DNA of 64,000 bases from Erwinia persicina NBRC 102418 (GTDB lineage Bacteria > Pseudomonadota > Gammaproteobacteria > Enterobacterales > Enterobacteriaceae), in contig NZ_BCTN01000006.1 in NCBI RefSeq assembly GCF_001571305.1, positions 124,001-188,000 on the forward strand. Reading direction: 5' to 3'. Below are positions 32,096-40,690 of this stretch, in pieces. Every line of letters begins with the position of its first letter. The stretch's first letter is position 1. A program made the position numbers and the translations under genes. The notes under the pieces were generated by a model. The model saw only the letters and a program-made list of their open reading frames with translations. It was not told where the DNA came from and searched no databases.

Positions 32096-32129
32096 AGAAA
32101 AAAGATAAATGCGCCGGCATTGCCGGCGC
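32096..32129 (-). terminator. Intrinsic terminator inside the mdtABC-like leader
   Basis: On the minus strand a perfect 8-bp GC stem GCGCCGGC/GCCGGCGC with a 3-nt loop (32129-32111) is followed by ATTTATCTTTTTT. It ends about 23 bp before the chosen mdtA start, after the predicted promoter. It could terminate transcripts of the upstream pump operon or act as an attenuator of mdtABC. Confidence 0.6.
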
Positions 32130-32186
32130 GATCGGGATTCATCACCGTTCAGGTAGTCCCGAACAGCAAGACCATCACACGTTGTT

Positions 32187-32205
32187 GATAGTAATTCCCA
32201 TTATC
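32187..32205. promoter_or_regulatory. Fur-box-like 19-mer
   Basis: The minus strand reads GATAATGGGAATTACTATC, matching the Fur consensus GATAATGATAATCATTATC at 15 of 19 positions; the outer hexamers are nearly complete. It lies about 20 bp downstream of the predicted -10 and 114 bp upstream of mdtA. Confidence 0.4.
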
Positions 32206-32225
32206 ATCCAGTTGTCTGCAGAAAT

Positions 32226-32254
32226 TCTATACTCAGAGCGTAAGCGTTTCGTAA
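32226..32254 (-). promoter_or_regulatory. Predicted promoter of the mdtABC-like operon
   Basis: On the minus strand TTACGA (32254-32249) and TATAGA (32231-32226) are 17 bp apart. The site lies in the spacer between the upstream pump operon and mdtA, ahead of the Fur-like box and the terminator. Confidence 0.4.
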
Positions 32255-32280
32255 GAACTGCAATATTCACTCTGTTTTCA

Positions 32281-33690
32281 TCACGATTTCCAGCCACCTC
32301 CCAGCGCCTTATACAGCGTAATCTGCTGGTTGAGCTGCCCAAGATGCGTGGTGATCAGCGACTGCTGAGAGGCATACAGTGAGCGCTGCGCCACCAGCAC
32401 GTTGAGATAGTTGTCCACACCTTCACGGTAGCGCACGTCAGCAAAACTGTAATTATGCAGATTTGCCGCTTCATCCAGCTGGCGCGCTCGCAATTCATCC
32501 TGGTAGGTTTCCTGCCCTGCCAGCGCGTCACCCACTTCTTTAAACGCCGTCTGGATGGTTTTTTCATAGTCTGCAATTTCAATGCGTTTTTGCAGTTTAG
32601 CGATATCCAGATTGGCCATATTCACCCCGCCGTCAAAGATCGGCAGATTGATACTCGGGCCAAAAGACCAGGCCGCCGTCCCGCCGGAAAGCAGATGGCT
32701 GAAGGTACTGGAAGTGGAGCCCCCTGCTGCGGTGAGCGAGATGCTGGGGAAGAAGGCGGCACGGGCCGCCCCAATGTTGGCATTGGCGGATTTCAGCGTA
32801 TGCTCTGCGGCGATGATATCCGGGCGACGCGTCAGCAGATCGGACGGTAACCCGGCTGGCGTCGCCGGGAAGTGCCACGCTTTTTGCAAATGTGCACCCG
32901 CCATCAGATCCGGCGGAAGTTCAGTGCCCACCAGCAGTTTCAGGGCGTTAACGTCCTGTCGCACCTGACGACTGTAGCGGGCGATGTCGGCCTGTGCGGT
33001 ACGAACCGAGGTTTCGGCCTGTACCAGATCCTGCTCGCTGGCCACGCCGCCGTCATAGCTGCGTTTGGTCAGGTTATAGGAGTCCTGCTGACTTTGTGCC
33101 GTATCCTGCGCCAGCTTCAGCAATTCATTATCCGCGCAGAGCGTAAGATAGCCCGATGCCACTTCCGCAATGAGGCTGATCTGCGTAGCCCGCTGCGTGG
33201 CCGCACTGGCCAGCCAGGCTTCCAGTGCCTGATCGCGCAGACTGCGCAGCCGGCCAAAGAAGTCCAGCTCCCAGGCCGTCACCCCAAGGCTGGTGTTCAT
33301 CTGCCGGTAGGTGACCGATCCGCTGTTTTGTGTGCTGTAAAGGTTCCCCGGCAGATGTGTCACGTCATCACCACCGCTAAAGGCAACAGACGGCATCAGC
33401 GCAGCGCGGTCGATCTGCACCTGTGAACGCGCCACTTCAACGTTCAGTGCGGCGACGCGCAGATCGCGGTTATTGGCCAGCGCGCTGGCAATCAGCCGGT
33501 GCATCACCGGATCGGTAAAGAAGTTCTGCCAGCGGATATCCGCGCCGTTCCCGGCCCCTCCTGTTTTATTCTGACTGTCGTAATGTCCTGCCACCGGCAG
33601 TGCCGGGCGCTGATAGTCCGGCTCCATCGTACAGCCTGCCAGTATTATCGCCAGAGGCAACATGCCCAGAGAAAAAGCATTACGCATCAT
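32281..33690 (-). CDS. Outer-membrane efflux lipoprotein of the AcrAB-like pump
   Basis: TolC/OprM-type channel of 469 residues. The signal [20 protein letters not shown] has lipobox LAGC and is followed by TMEPDYQRP, the OprM/AdeC/EefC-type mature N-terminus; the C-terminus is [10 protein letters not shown]. The start at 33690 overlaps the end of the RND gene by 11 bp, with GAGG upstream, so it is coupled. Two OMF repeats are visible ([11 protein letters not shown] and later [13 protein letters not shown]). Third gene of the adaptor-permease-channel operon, making this pump independent of TolC. It is about 30 percent identical by eye to the second channel gene nearby, so a very recent tandem duplication is unlikely. 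Confidence 0.9.
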   Translation of the reverse strand: MMRNAFSLGMLPLAIILAGCTMEPDYQRPALPVAGHYDSQNKTGGAGNGADIRWQNFFTDPVMHRLIASALANNRDLRVAALNVEVARSQVQIDRAALMPSVAFSGGDDVTHLPGNLYSTQNSGSVTYRQMNTSLGVTAWELDFFGRLRSLRDQALEAWLASAATQRATQISLIAEVASGYLTLCADNELLKLAQDTAQSQQDSYNLTKRSYDGGVASEQDLVQAETSVRTAQADIARYSRQVRQDVNALKLLVGTELPPDLMAGAHLQKAWHFPATPAGLPSDLLTRRPDIIAAEHTLKSANANIGAARAAFFPSISLTAAGGSTSSTFSHLLSGGTAAWSFGPSINLPIFDGGVNMANLDIAKLQKRIEIADYEKTIQTAFKEVGDALAGQETYQDELRARQLDEAANLHNYSFADVRYREGVDNYLNVLVAQRSLYASQQSLITTHLGQLNQQITLYKALGGGWKS

Positions 33691-36600
33691 GTTCTTCAAC
33701 CTCAGTTTTTGATTTTCTTTTACCGGCAAAACGCTGTGCGACCACAACGTAAAACATCGGAACAAAGAAGATGGCGAGGAAGGTGGCCGTGATCATCCCG
33801 CCTACCACGGCCGTCCCGATGGAGTGCTGGCTACCGGCACCGGCCCCATGTGAGATGGTGAGCGGCATGACGCCGAGCACAAAGGCCATCGATGTCATGA
33901 TAATCGGCCGGATACGCAGTCTGGCTGCCTCCATTGCCGCCTCTACCAGTCCTTTGCCTTCGTTCTCATGCAGATCCTTGGCGAACTCAACAATCAGAAT
34001 GGCGTTCTTGGCCGCCAGTCCGACGGTGGTCAGTAACCCCACCTGGAAGAAGACATCATTTTCCAGCCCGCGCAGCAGCACGGCCAGGATGGTCCCCAGC
34101 ACGCCCATCGGTACGACCATCAGCACCGAGAACGGGATCGACCAGCTCTCATACAGCGCGGCCAGGCAGAGGAAGACCATCAGGATAGAGAGCGTATACA
34201 ACGCAGGCGTTTGCGAACCCGACATCTGCTCCTCATAGGACAGGCCGTGCCACTGCACGCTAAAGCCTTTAGGCAGTCTGGCGGCGATCTCATTGACCGC
34301 CTTGACCGCCTCACCGGAGCTGTAGCCGGGCGCAGGGGATCCCATAATTTCCACTGCCGATACGCCATTAAAGCGTTCATAGCGTGGCGAGCCGTACTCC
34401 CATTTACCGCTGCCAAAGGCTGAGTACTGCACCATGTCACCGCTGGCGTTGCGGAAGTACCACTTATCCAAATCCTCCGGGGTGACGCGCGAACCCGCAT
34501 TCCCCTGCACATAGACCTTCTTCACGCGACCGCCGTAAATGAACTGATTCACATAGTTGGAACCCCAGGCGGTGGAGAGCGTATCGTTGATATCGGCCAG
34601 GTTCAGTCCCAACGCCCTTGCGCGTTCATCGTCGATAATAAGATGGTACTGTGGTTCATCTTCCATCCCGTTAGGTCGGGTCGCGAACAGACGTTTATCT
34701 TTTGCCGCCATTGCCAGGAACTGATTACGCGCCGCCATCAGCGCCGCGTGGCCCTGGTTATTCACGTCCTGCAGGAAGAAGTCAAAGCCGGTGGCATTAC
34801 CCAGCTCCATGACCGCGGGCGGTACCAGGGCAAACACTTTGGCGTCCTTCAGCGAAGCAAAATGCGCCATAGTGCGCTGCGCCAGTTTGGCCACGGTCTG
34901 ATTGCTGTTACGCTGATCCCAGGGTTTAAGCAGAACAAAGGACATGGCGGTATTTTCCCCACGCCCGGCAAAACTGAATCCGTTCGGTGAAAATACGGAG
35001 CCCACTTCCGGTTCATTTTTCAGCAACCAGCTGCCGATGTTATTCAGCACCTCCTGCGTCCGTTCGCTGGAAGCATTCGCCGGCAGCGTTACCTGCATCA
35101 TCATCACTCCCTGATCTTCATCCGGCAGGAAGGAGGTGGGCACGCGCGTGAACAGATACCCCGTGGCCAAGACGATCCCCAGATAGATCAGCAGAAACAG
35201 ATGACGTTTGGCGATCACGGCCCCGACGCTGTGGGTGTAACGCAGCGTGCCGGCATCAAATTTACGGTTGAACCAGCCAGCCATCCCGGTGTTTTTTTGC
35301 TCGGCGGAACTGGCTTTCAGTAAGGTGGCACACAGTGCTGGCGTAAAGATCATCGCCATCAGCACGGAGAGTGCCATCGCGGAAACGATAGTGATCGAGA
35401 ACTGGCGATAGATGACGCCGGTCGAACCGCTAAAGAAGGCCATCGGCAGCAGTACTGCCGACAGGACAAGGGCAATACCCAGCAGAGCCCCCTGGATCTG
35501 CTGCATGGATTTTATGGTCGCTGCTTTCGGATCGAGTCCCTCTCCGTGCATGACACGCTCGACGTTTTCCACTACCACAATCGCGTCATCCACCAGCAGA
35601 CCGATGGCCAGCACCATACCGAACATCGTCAGAATGTTAATGGTGTAACCACAGGCCGCGAGGATACCGAAGGTGCCCAGCAGGACGACCGGCACCACCA
35701 TGGTGGTGATCAGCGTCGCCCGCAGATTTTGTAAAAACAGCAGCATGACAAGGAATACCAGGGCGATCGCCTCAATCAGCGTTTTTACCACCTCTTTAAT
35801 CGACGCACTGACCACCGGTGAAGTGTCATAGGGGAACTCAACTTTGACCCCTTCTGGCAGGTAGGGCTTGATATCATTGACGGTTTTGCGCACGTTGTCG
35901 ATCGCATCCAGCACGTTACCCCCACTGGCGAGGCGAAGCGCAATCCCCACCGAAGGCACACCGTTGTACGTTGCGGAGATGCTGTAATCCTGCGGCCCCA
36001 GATCGACGCCGCCCACATCCCGCAGGCGTACCTGGGAACCATCAGGGTTCACTTTCAGCAGGATATTTTTAAACTGCGCCACCGACTGCAAACGCGTTTT
36101 GCCTACCACGGTGGCGCTGAACCGGGCACCACTTACCGTCGGTAAGCCCGCCAGCTTACCGCTGGAAACCTGCACGTTCTGCTGGCTGATGGCAGTGGTA
36201 ATATCGCTGGGAACCAGCTGATATTGATACAGTTTTGCCGGATCCAGCCAGATGCGCATCCCGTACTCAGCCCCCATCACCATAAAGTCACCCACGCCGT
36301 TACTGCGCGCAATCGGATCCTGGAGTTTTGACACCATCAGGTCAGCAAGGTCGCCGTTGCTCAGATTAGGATTATTCGATGTCAGCGCGACAACCAGCAT
36401 AAAGTTGGACTGGTACTTACGGATATTAATCCCCTGATTAACCACTTCAGTCGGCAGCTGCGACTCCGCCAGCGAGACTTTGTTCTGCACCTGAACCTGG
36501 GCGATATCCGGATCGGCCCCCTGGTTAAAGGTGACAATAATGGTGGCACTGCCGTCGCTGTTACTTTGCGATTCGATATAGCGCAGGTTATCCAGCCCGT

Positions 36601-36808
36601 TCAGCTGCTGTTCAATGACCTGTACGACGGTATTCTGCGTGGTTTCCGCGCTGGCCCCTGGGTAGGCAACCTGGACCGAAATGGCCGGAGGAGCAATGTT
36701 CGGATACTGGTTTACGGGCAGGTTGAGAATCGACAGTCCCCCGACCAGCATCACCACTATCGCAATGACCCAGGCGAAAATAGGGCGTTCAATAAAAAAT
36801 GTAGACAT
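33680..36808 (-). CDS. AcrB/EefB-type RND multidrug efflux permease
   Basis: A 1042-residue HAE-1 RND permease beginning [23 protein letters not shown], the AcrB-type start. The proton relay is visible as [17 protein letters not shown] (two Asp in TM4) and [17 protein letters not shown] (Lys in TM10). Porter-domain segments such as [20 protein letters not shown] are AcrB-like. It begins 15 bp after the adaptor stop and overlaps the channel gene, so one transcript is expected. It resembles EefB and AdeB-like pumps more than MdtB/C; assignment to a named pump needs a phylogeny. Confidence 0.93.
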   Translation of the reverse strand: MSTFFIERPIFAWVIAIVVMLVGGLSILNLPVNQYPNIAPPAISVQVAYPGASAETTQNTVVQVIEQQLNGLDNLRYIESQSNSDGSATIIVTFNQGADPDIAQVQVQNKVSLAESQLPTEVVNQGINIRKYQSNFMLVVALTSNNPNLSNGDLADLMVSKLQDPIARSNGVGDFMVMGAEYGMRIWLDPAKLYQYQLVPSDITTAISQQNVQVSSGKLAGLPTVSGARFSATVVGKTRLQSVAQFKNILLKVNPDGSQVRLRDVGGVDLGPQDYSISATYNGVPSVGIALRLASGGNVLDAIDNVRKTVNDIKPYLPEGVKVEFPYDTSPVVSASIKEVVKTLIEAIALVFLVMLLFLQNLRATLITTMVVPVVLLGTFGILAACGYTINILTMFGMVLAIGLLVDDAIVVVENVERVMHGEGLDPKAATIKSMQQIQGALLGIALVLSAVLLPMAFFSGSTGVIYRQFSITIVSAMALSVLMAMIFTPALCATLLKASSAEQKNTGMAGWFNRKFDAGTLRYTHSVGAVIAKRHLFLLIYLGIVLATGYLFTRVPTSFLPDEDQGVMMMQVTLPANASSERTQEVLNNIGSWLLKNEPEVGSVFSPNGFSFAGRGENTAMSFVLLKPWDQRNSNQTVAKLAQRTMAHFASLKDAKVFALVPPAVMELGNATGFDFFLQDVNNQGHAALMAARNQFLAMAAKDKRLFATRPNGMEDEPQYHLIIDDERARALGLNLADINDTLSTAWGSNYVNQFIYGGRVKKVYVQGNAGSRVTPEDLDKWYFRNASGDMVQYSAFGSGKWEYGSPRYERFNGVSAVEIMGSPAPGYSSGEAVKAVNEIAARLPKGFSVQWHGLSYEEQMSGSQTPALYTLSILMVFLCLAALYESWSIPFSVLMVVPMGVLGTILAVLLRGLENDVFFQVGLLTTVGLAAKNAILIVEFAKDLHENEGKGLVEAAMEAARLRIRPIIMTSMAFVLGVMPLTISHGAGAGSQHSIGTAVVGGMITATFLAIFFVPMFYVVVAQRFAGKRKSKTEVEEHDA

Positions 36809-36823
36809 CCACGTTTCCTTAAC

Positions 36824-37954
36824 TCACTGTGCCGACGGGTCGGAGGTGGTCAGATTCACCTTTAATGCATCCGGCCTCTGACGCTCACTGGCGCTGGTTG
36901 AAACCCGCGAGCCCGGATGAACGTTCTGCAGGCCGTTGACCACGACCCTGTCGCCCGACTTCAGCCCCGTATTCACCAGCCATTTGTTGCCCAGCATCTG
37001 GCCGGTGACAATCTGCTGCTCTTTGATACGGTTATCCGCATCCACCAGATAGACATAAGGCCGGCCTTTGGTGTCGTGCATAATCGACTCCTGTGGCACC
37101 AGAATGCCCTGCTCCGCCACGCCCTGCGGGAAGCTGGCGTGCACAAACATCCCCGGCAGCAGCTCACGCTGCGGATTGGGGAAGGCTGCGCGCATAATGA
37201 CGCTGCCGGTGCTTTCATCCACAGTCACTTCAGAGAACTCCAGACGCCCCTCCAGCGGATAGTGGGAACCATCTTCCAGCGTCAATGTCACTGCCGCCGC
37301 ATTGTCTCCGGCTTTTTTCATCTGCCCATTTGCCAGCGCGTGCCGCTGCGCCAACAGATCGAGCGACGACTCGCTGACATCAACATAGATCGGGTCAAGC
37401 TGCTGGATCAGGCTCATGTAACTGCTCTGGCCGTCAGTCACCAGCGCCCCCTCCGTGGAGAGGGAGCGACCGATATGCCCGGTAATTGGCGCCCGGACAT
37501 GGGTGTAGTTCAGATTGACCCGCGCTGTTTCTACATCGGCTTTCGCTTCACGTGCCGTTGCCACGGCATCATCGTAAACCTGCTGACTGATAGCGCGGGC
37601 GGCAGCCAGAGGTTTGTAGCGTGCTGCGACTTTATCCGCGTTAATCAGGGTAGCCATGGCTTTGTCGTAAGTCGCCTGATAGCTCGCCGGGTCGATCTGA
37701 TAGAGGGGTTGTCCGGCTTTCACTTCACTCCCCTCGTTAAACAGACGTTTCAGCACAATACCGCTGACCTGAGGGCGCACTTCTGCCGTACGCACCGCGG
37801 TGGTCCGGCCAGGCAACTGCGTGAACAGGGTCACGGCTTCGCTTTTCAGCGTGCTGACCCCCACATTAACCGGCACATCGCCGGAGGGTGCCGCTGTCTG
37901 GTCACAGGCAGACAGCACCAAAACTAAACTCGCGGAAAGGATCCTTAAGCGCAT
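36824..37954 (-). CDS. AcrA/EefA-type periplasmic adaptor lipoprotein
   Basis: Membrane fusion protein of 376 residues. The signal MRLRILSASLVLVLSAC carries lipobox LSAC, so it is a lipid-anchored adaptor like AcrA. The lipoyl halves are visible (AVRTAEVRPQVSGIVLKRLF and VNLNYTHVRAPITGHIGRSL). It is the first gene of the adaptor-permease-channel operon. No TetR-type repressor gene lies next to it, unlike acrR-acrAB; a palindrome 37 bp upstream may be an operator for an unlinked regulator. Confidence 0.92.
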   Translation of the reverse strand: MRLRILSASLVLVLSACDQTAAPSGDVPVNVGVSTLKSEAVTLFTQLPGRTTAVRTAEVRPQVSGIVLKRLFNEGSEVKAGQPLYQIDPASYQATYDKAMATLINADKVAARYKPLAAARAISQQVYDDAVATAREAKADVETARVNLNYTHVRAPITGHIGRSLSTEGALVTDGQSSYMSLIQQLDPIYVDVSESSLDLLAQRHALANGQMKKAGDNAAAVTLTLEDGSHYPLEGRLEFSEVTVDESTGSVIMRAAFPNPQRELLPGMFVHASFPQGVAEQGILVPQESIMHDTKGRPYVYLVDADNRIKEQQIVTGQMLGNKWLVNTGLKSGDRVVVNGLQNVHPGSRVSTSASERQRPDALKVNLTTSDPSAQ

Positions 37955-37990
37955 GGTAAAATCTCAATTAGATAGCGTTAAATTAATAAC

Positions 37991-38006
37991 GAGAGTGATT
38001 ACTCTC
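37991..38006. promoter_or_regulatory. Operator-like palindrome before the AcrA-like gene
   Basis: GAGAGT-GATT-ACTCTC is an inverted repeat with perfect 6-bp arms, 37 bp upstream of the adaptor ATG. The size fits a TetR- or MarR-type dimer. No matching regulator gene is adjacent. Confidence 0.4.
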
Positions 38007-38151
38007 ATTAAAGAAAAGCATTACAGAAGGAACAAAAATCTGGCTTTATTAAGTTTCTGCTAGGGTTTCTATCGAAACGCGACGAGTCAATCAGTCGTGC
38101 CTGCTTGCGTCGACGGATGCCGCCCTGTTACTCCCGAGATAACTGCTCCGG

Positions 38152-38343
38152 CTAGCCCTGTGGTTCGATTCCTCTCCTCCTGAGTTCGCGTCGTGCCAGC
38201 TCTTTCAGCCAGCAGGCAAGCGTCACATTTTCATTGTCCGTCAGCATTCTCAACTGGTCATGGAGTTCAGGGTGAATGCGTAGCTGAAAAGCCGCTGAAC
38301 GGCCGCCCGTTTTTGGCGTCCTGTCTTTAAGTTTCGGCATCAT
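38152..38343 (-). CDS. Small ribbon-helix-helix-like protein
   Basis: A 63-residue basic protein, MMPKLKDRTPKTGGRSAAFQ and onward. The pattern of a short strand (AAFQLRIHP), a helix (ELHDQLRMLTDN) and a second helix (TLACWLKELARRELRRRG) suggests a ribbon-helix-helix (Arc/MetJ-like) DNA-binding fold; this is inference from layout. AGGA lies 7 nt before the first of two tandem ATGs. An intrinsic terminator ends 18 bp upstream of the start, so expression may be attenuated. It lies between the pump operon and the FtsI-like gene on the same strand; whether it regulates the pump is unknown. Such small genes are often phage-derived. Confidence 0.65.
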   Translation of the reverse strand: MMPKLKDRTPKTGGRSAAFQLRIHPELHDQLRMLTDNENVTLACWLKELARRELRRRGIEPQG

Positions 38344-38361
38344 CGTCGGTTCCTGAAGGTG

Positions 38362-38400
38362 AAAAACGCCCCCTGCAGCGCTACCAACACCTCAGGGGGC
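38362..38400 (-). terminator. Intrinsic terminator just before the ribbon-helix-helix gene
   Basis: On the minus strand GCCCCCTG and CAGGGGGC form a perfect 8-bp stem with a 17-nt loop (38400-38368), followed by GTTTTT. Only about 19 nt separate the T-run from the gene's ATG, with the ribosome-binding site in between. It could end a small RNA or attenuate the gene. Confidence 0.6.
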
Positions 38401-38478
38401 TGACACGATGCAATGGAATGCGTACCGCACCGTGGTGGCATCACAGTAGCGCGTTGGCAGCGGTGTCTTTTGGCGATT

Positions 38479-38506
38479 AGTGTATGTGGTAAGGAAAAGT
38501 TGTCAG
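38479..38506 (-). promoter_or_regulatory. Predicted promoter upstream of the leader terminator
   Basis: On the minus strand CTGACA (38506-38501) and TACACT (38484-38479) are 16 bp apart. A start near 38472 would give a transcript of about 110 nt to the terminator at 38362. Confidence 0.4.
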
Positions 38507-38555
38507 CGAATTTCACCGCTGTAACAAATAGGCAGGAAAGAGCGCGAGCGGGGAT

Positions 38556-38582
38556 AAAAAAACCCACGCATTAGCGTGGGTT
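38556..38582 (-). terminator. Intrinsic terminator of the FtsI-like gene
   Basis: On the minus strand AACCCACGC-TAAT-GCGTGGGTT forms a 9-bp stem followed directly by TTTTT, 19 bp after the stop codon of the FtsI-like gene. It is a classic Rho-independent terminator. Confidence 0.85.
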
Positions 38583-38601
38583 AGCGTCAGAAGCCGATGT
38601 A

Positions 38602-40317
38602 TCAGCCGGGATGATAAATCGCATCCGGCGCAATATTCATATGCTTCAGTACCGGGCCGATAATATTGCCAAAGACCGGCGCCGCTACCGAACCACCAAA
38701 GTGATCGCCCGCCGTCGGATGGTTAATCATAACCACCAGCGCCACCTGCGGATTACTGGCTGGCGCCACGCCAGCGGTGTAGTTGATATAGCCACCATCA
38801 TATTTTCCGCTGTCGCCCATTTTTTCTGCCGTACCGGTTTTGATCGCCAGTCGATAGCCCGGCACAGCGGCACGCACCCCGCTACCGCCGGGTAACGCAT
38901 CACTTTCCATCATATGTACCACTTCGCGCACGGTCTCTTCATCCGCCACGCGTCGGCCCGATACCGGCGGGGTGACTTTAGTAATCGACAGCGGCCGGTA
39001 GATGCCAAAAGAGCCCAGCGTGGCATATTCACGGGCAATCTGCAGCGGCGTCACGCGCAGACCATAGCCAAAGGAGAAAGTAGCACGTTCAATATCCGCC
39101 CAGCGTTCACGGTGCAGCGGGAAGTAGCCCACGCTTTCACCGGTCAGCCCCAGGCCGGTAGGTTTCCCCAGACCGAAGGCATGATAGGTGTTCACCAGCA
39201 CTTCAGCAGGCATCGCCAGTGCAATATGGGAAACACCGATATCACTGGATTTCTGCAGGATGCCGGTCATGGTCAGACGCGGCCAGTGGCCCACATCGCG
39301 GATCAGGTGGCCGTTGACGCGATAAGGGGTGGTATCCAGCACCGAATCGGGACGAACCAGCTTACGCGCCAGCCCTTCCATCACCACCAGCGGCTTGACG
39401 GTAGAACCGGGCTCGAAGCTGTCATTAATGGCGGTATTACGCATCTGCGCCGGTGAGACATCAACAAAGTTGTTGGGATTGAACGAGGGATAGGAGGCCA
39501 TCCCCAGAATTTCGCCGGTGTCGATCCTGACCAGCACTGCCGCCCCTGAATCCGCCTTGTTAAGCAGCACGCCATCGCGCAGCTTGCTGTACATGGTGTA
39601 CTGATCGAATTTATCAATACTGAGCTGCACCGTCGGCGGCTGCTGCGGGGGCTCATAGTTGATCATCGCGACAATGTTGCCGCTGGCATCCTGACGATAT
39701 TTCTCCATCCCCGGCGTGCCCTGAAGCAGTTTATCGAACCCTTTTTCCAGCCCGGTCAGCCCACTGTTGTCCGCCCCCACAATACCGAGCAGCGGGGCAG
39801 TCGCTTCGCTCATCGGATAGAAACGGCTGTCGTTATACACGGTGCTGATGCCGGTCAGATGCAGTTTGACGATATCCTTTGCAATGCCTAACTCAACCTT
39901 GCGACCGAGATAGAGAAACCGGCGGTTGGGGTTAGCATTAATCTGCGCCGCCAGCTGCTCCGGTCGTTGCTCCAGGGCGTTAGCCAGGTACTGCCATTTC
40001 GCGCTGGTAAAGTCCGGGTGTGCCTGCAGTACGCGCTGCGGATCGGCAATCACATCACGCGACGGAACGCTGAGGGCCAGGGCTTCCCCGTTACGATCCA
40101 ACAGCGTGCCCCGGTTAGTCGGCAGCGTTACGGTCCGCAGCGAACGTTCATCGGCCTGCTTTTCCAGCATCGGATGGTTAATCAGCTGCAAATCAGCGAC
40201 CCTGGCCAGCAATACCACCAGGCAGACCACCACACCCAGGCAGACAAGCCTGAAACGCACGGGGTTGAACGTCGGAGCTGGCTGAGACTTTGCCAGGAAT
40301 TTTTTTAACGGGGGCAT
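38602..40317 (-). CDS. FtsI/PBP3-like class B penicillin-binding protein (second copy)
   Basis: Peptidoglycan transpeptidase of 571 residues with one N-terminal membrane segment (about 22-42), a PBP dimer domain and the transpeptidase domain. Active-site motifs: STVK at 305-308 (FEPGSTVKP), SSD at 357-359 in place of the SSN of E. coli FtsI, and KTGTAEK near the C-terminus. It is not in the mra (mraZ-ftsL-ftsI-murE) cluster, so it is probably a paralogue, comparable to the Salmonella PBP3SAL acid-condition enzyme. It is monocistronic with its own terminator. The window does not show the canonical ftsI, so its presence elsewhere is assumed. Confidence 0.9.
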   Translation of the reverse strand: MPPLKKFLAKSQPAPTFNPVRFRLVCLGVVVCLVVLLARVADLQLINHPMLEKQADERSLRTVTLPTNRGTLLDRNGEALALSVPSRDVIADPQRVLQAHPDFTSAKWQYLANALEQRPEQLAAQINANPNRRFLYLGRKVELGIAKDIVKLHLTGISTVYNDSRFYPMSEATAPLLGIVGADNSGLTGLEKGFDKLLQGTPGMEKYRQDASGNIVAMINYEPPQQPPTVQLSIDKFDQYTMYSKLRDGVLLNKADSGAAVLVRIDTGEILGMASYPSFNPNNFVDVSPAQMRNTAINDSFEPGSTVKPLVVMEGLARKLVRPDSVLDTTPYRVNGHLIRDVGHWPRLTMTGILQKSSDIGVSHIALAMPAEVLVNTYHAFGLGKPTGLGLTGESVGYFPLHRERWADIERATFSFGYGLRVTPLQIAREYATLGSFGIYRPLSITKVTPPVSGRRVADEETVREVVHMMESDALPGGSGVRAAVPGYRLAIKTGTAEKMGDSGKYDGGYINYTAGVAPASNPQVALVVMINHPTAGDHFGGSVAAPVFGNIIGPVLKHMNIAPDAIYHPG

Positions 40318-40494
40318 GTGGGTTCCGGAACAGGCTGGAGGATAACTTGCTGGCAGTTATACAAAAAATGTTGCGGGGATGACAGGGAAACTGTGTTTCA
40401 GATCGTGAGTGGTCGCACCGCAACGGCGGCGGTTAATGATAAAAATTAAAACCTTTAAATCAGTTAGTTAAACAACTTTCGCTGAATTACAGGC

Positions 40495-40575
40495 AAAAAA
40501 AACCTGCGCATCTGCGCAGGTTGGTGAAACAAAGCGATAAAAACTTTTTGATGTTCACCCATCAATACCTCTGGG
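40495..40575 (-). ncRNA. omrA: OmrA/OmrB-type Hfq-binding sRNA
   Basis: The minus strand from 40575 begins CCCAGAGGTATTGAT, the seed-bearing 5' end shared by E. coli OmrA and OmrB. It ends with CACCAACCTGCGCAGATGCG and then CAGGTTTTTTTT, their shared 3' terminator. The middle is divergent, as between OmrA and OmrB. The RNA is 81 nt, against 88 and 82 recalled for E. coli. The E. coli pair lies between aas and galR; this copy also lies between aas (22.7 kb) and galR (43.2 kb). OmrA/B repress outer-membrane proteins, including TonB-dependent receptors and curli control, under OmpR activation. No second copy was found here. Confidence 0.92.
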
Positions 40576-40581
40576 ACTTGA

Positions 40582-40646
40582 ACTGTAGCAATCCTGGGCG
40601 ATACGCCGCTACACACCAATCGCAACAGTTACCCGCAAAATGTAAC
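40582..40646 (-). promoter_or_regulatory. Promoter and OmpR-like region of the OmrA-type sRNA
   Basis: On the minus strand a -10 TACAGT (40587-40582) sits 6 nt before the sRNA 5' end. The -35 position (AGCGGC at 17 bp) is non-consensus, as expected of an activator-dependent promoter. Upstream, GTTACATTTTGCGGGTAAC (40646-40628) resembles an OmpR site, which would match OmpR control of omrA in E. coli. Confidence 0.55.
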
Positions 40647-40690
40647 CAGCTATGTGATTTGTAGGGTTTTTTGCAATGTATCCCCCCGCT

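Noticed and set aside
38340-38567. 75-codon frame on the minus strand overlapping the ribbon-helix-helix start
   Set aside because: Its ATG lies inside the terminator of the FtsI-like gene, it lacks a ribosome-binding site and it spans a second terminator. It is mentioned only as a possible leader frame.
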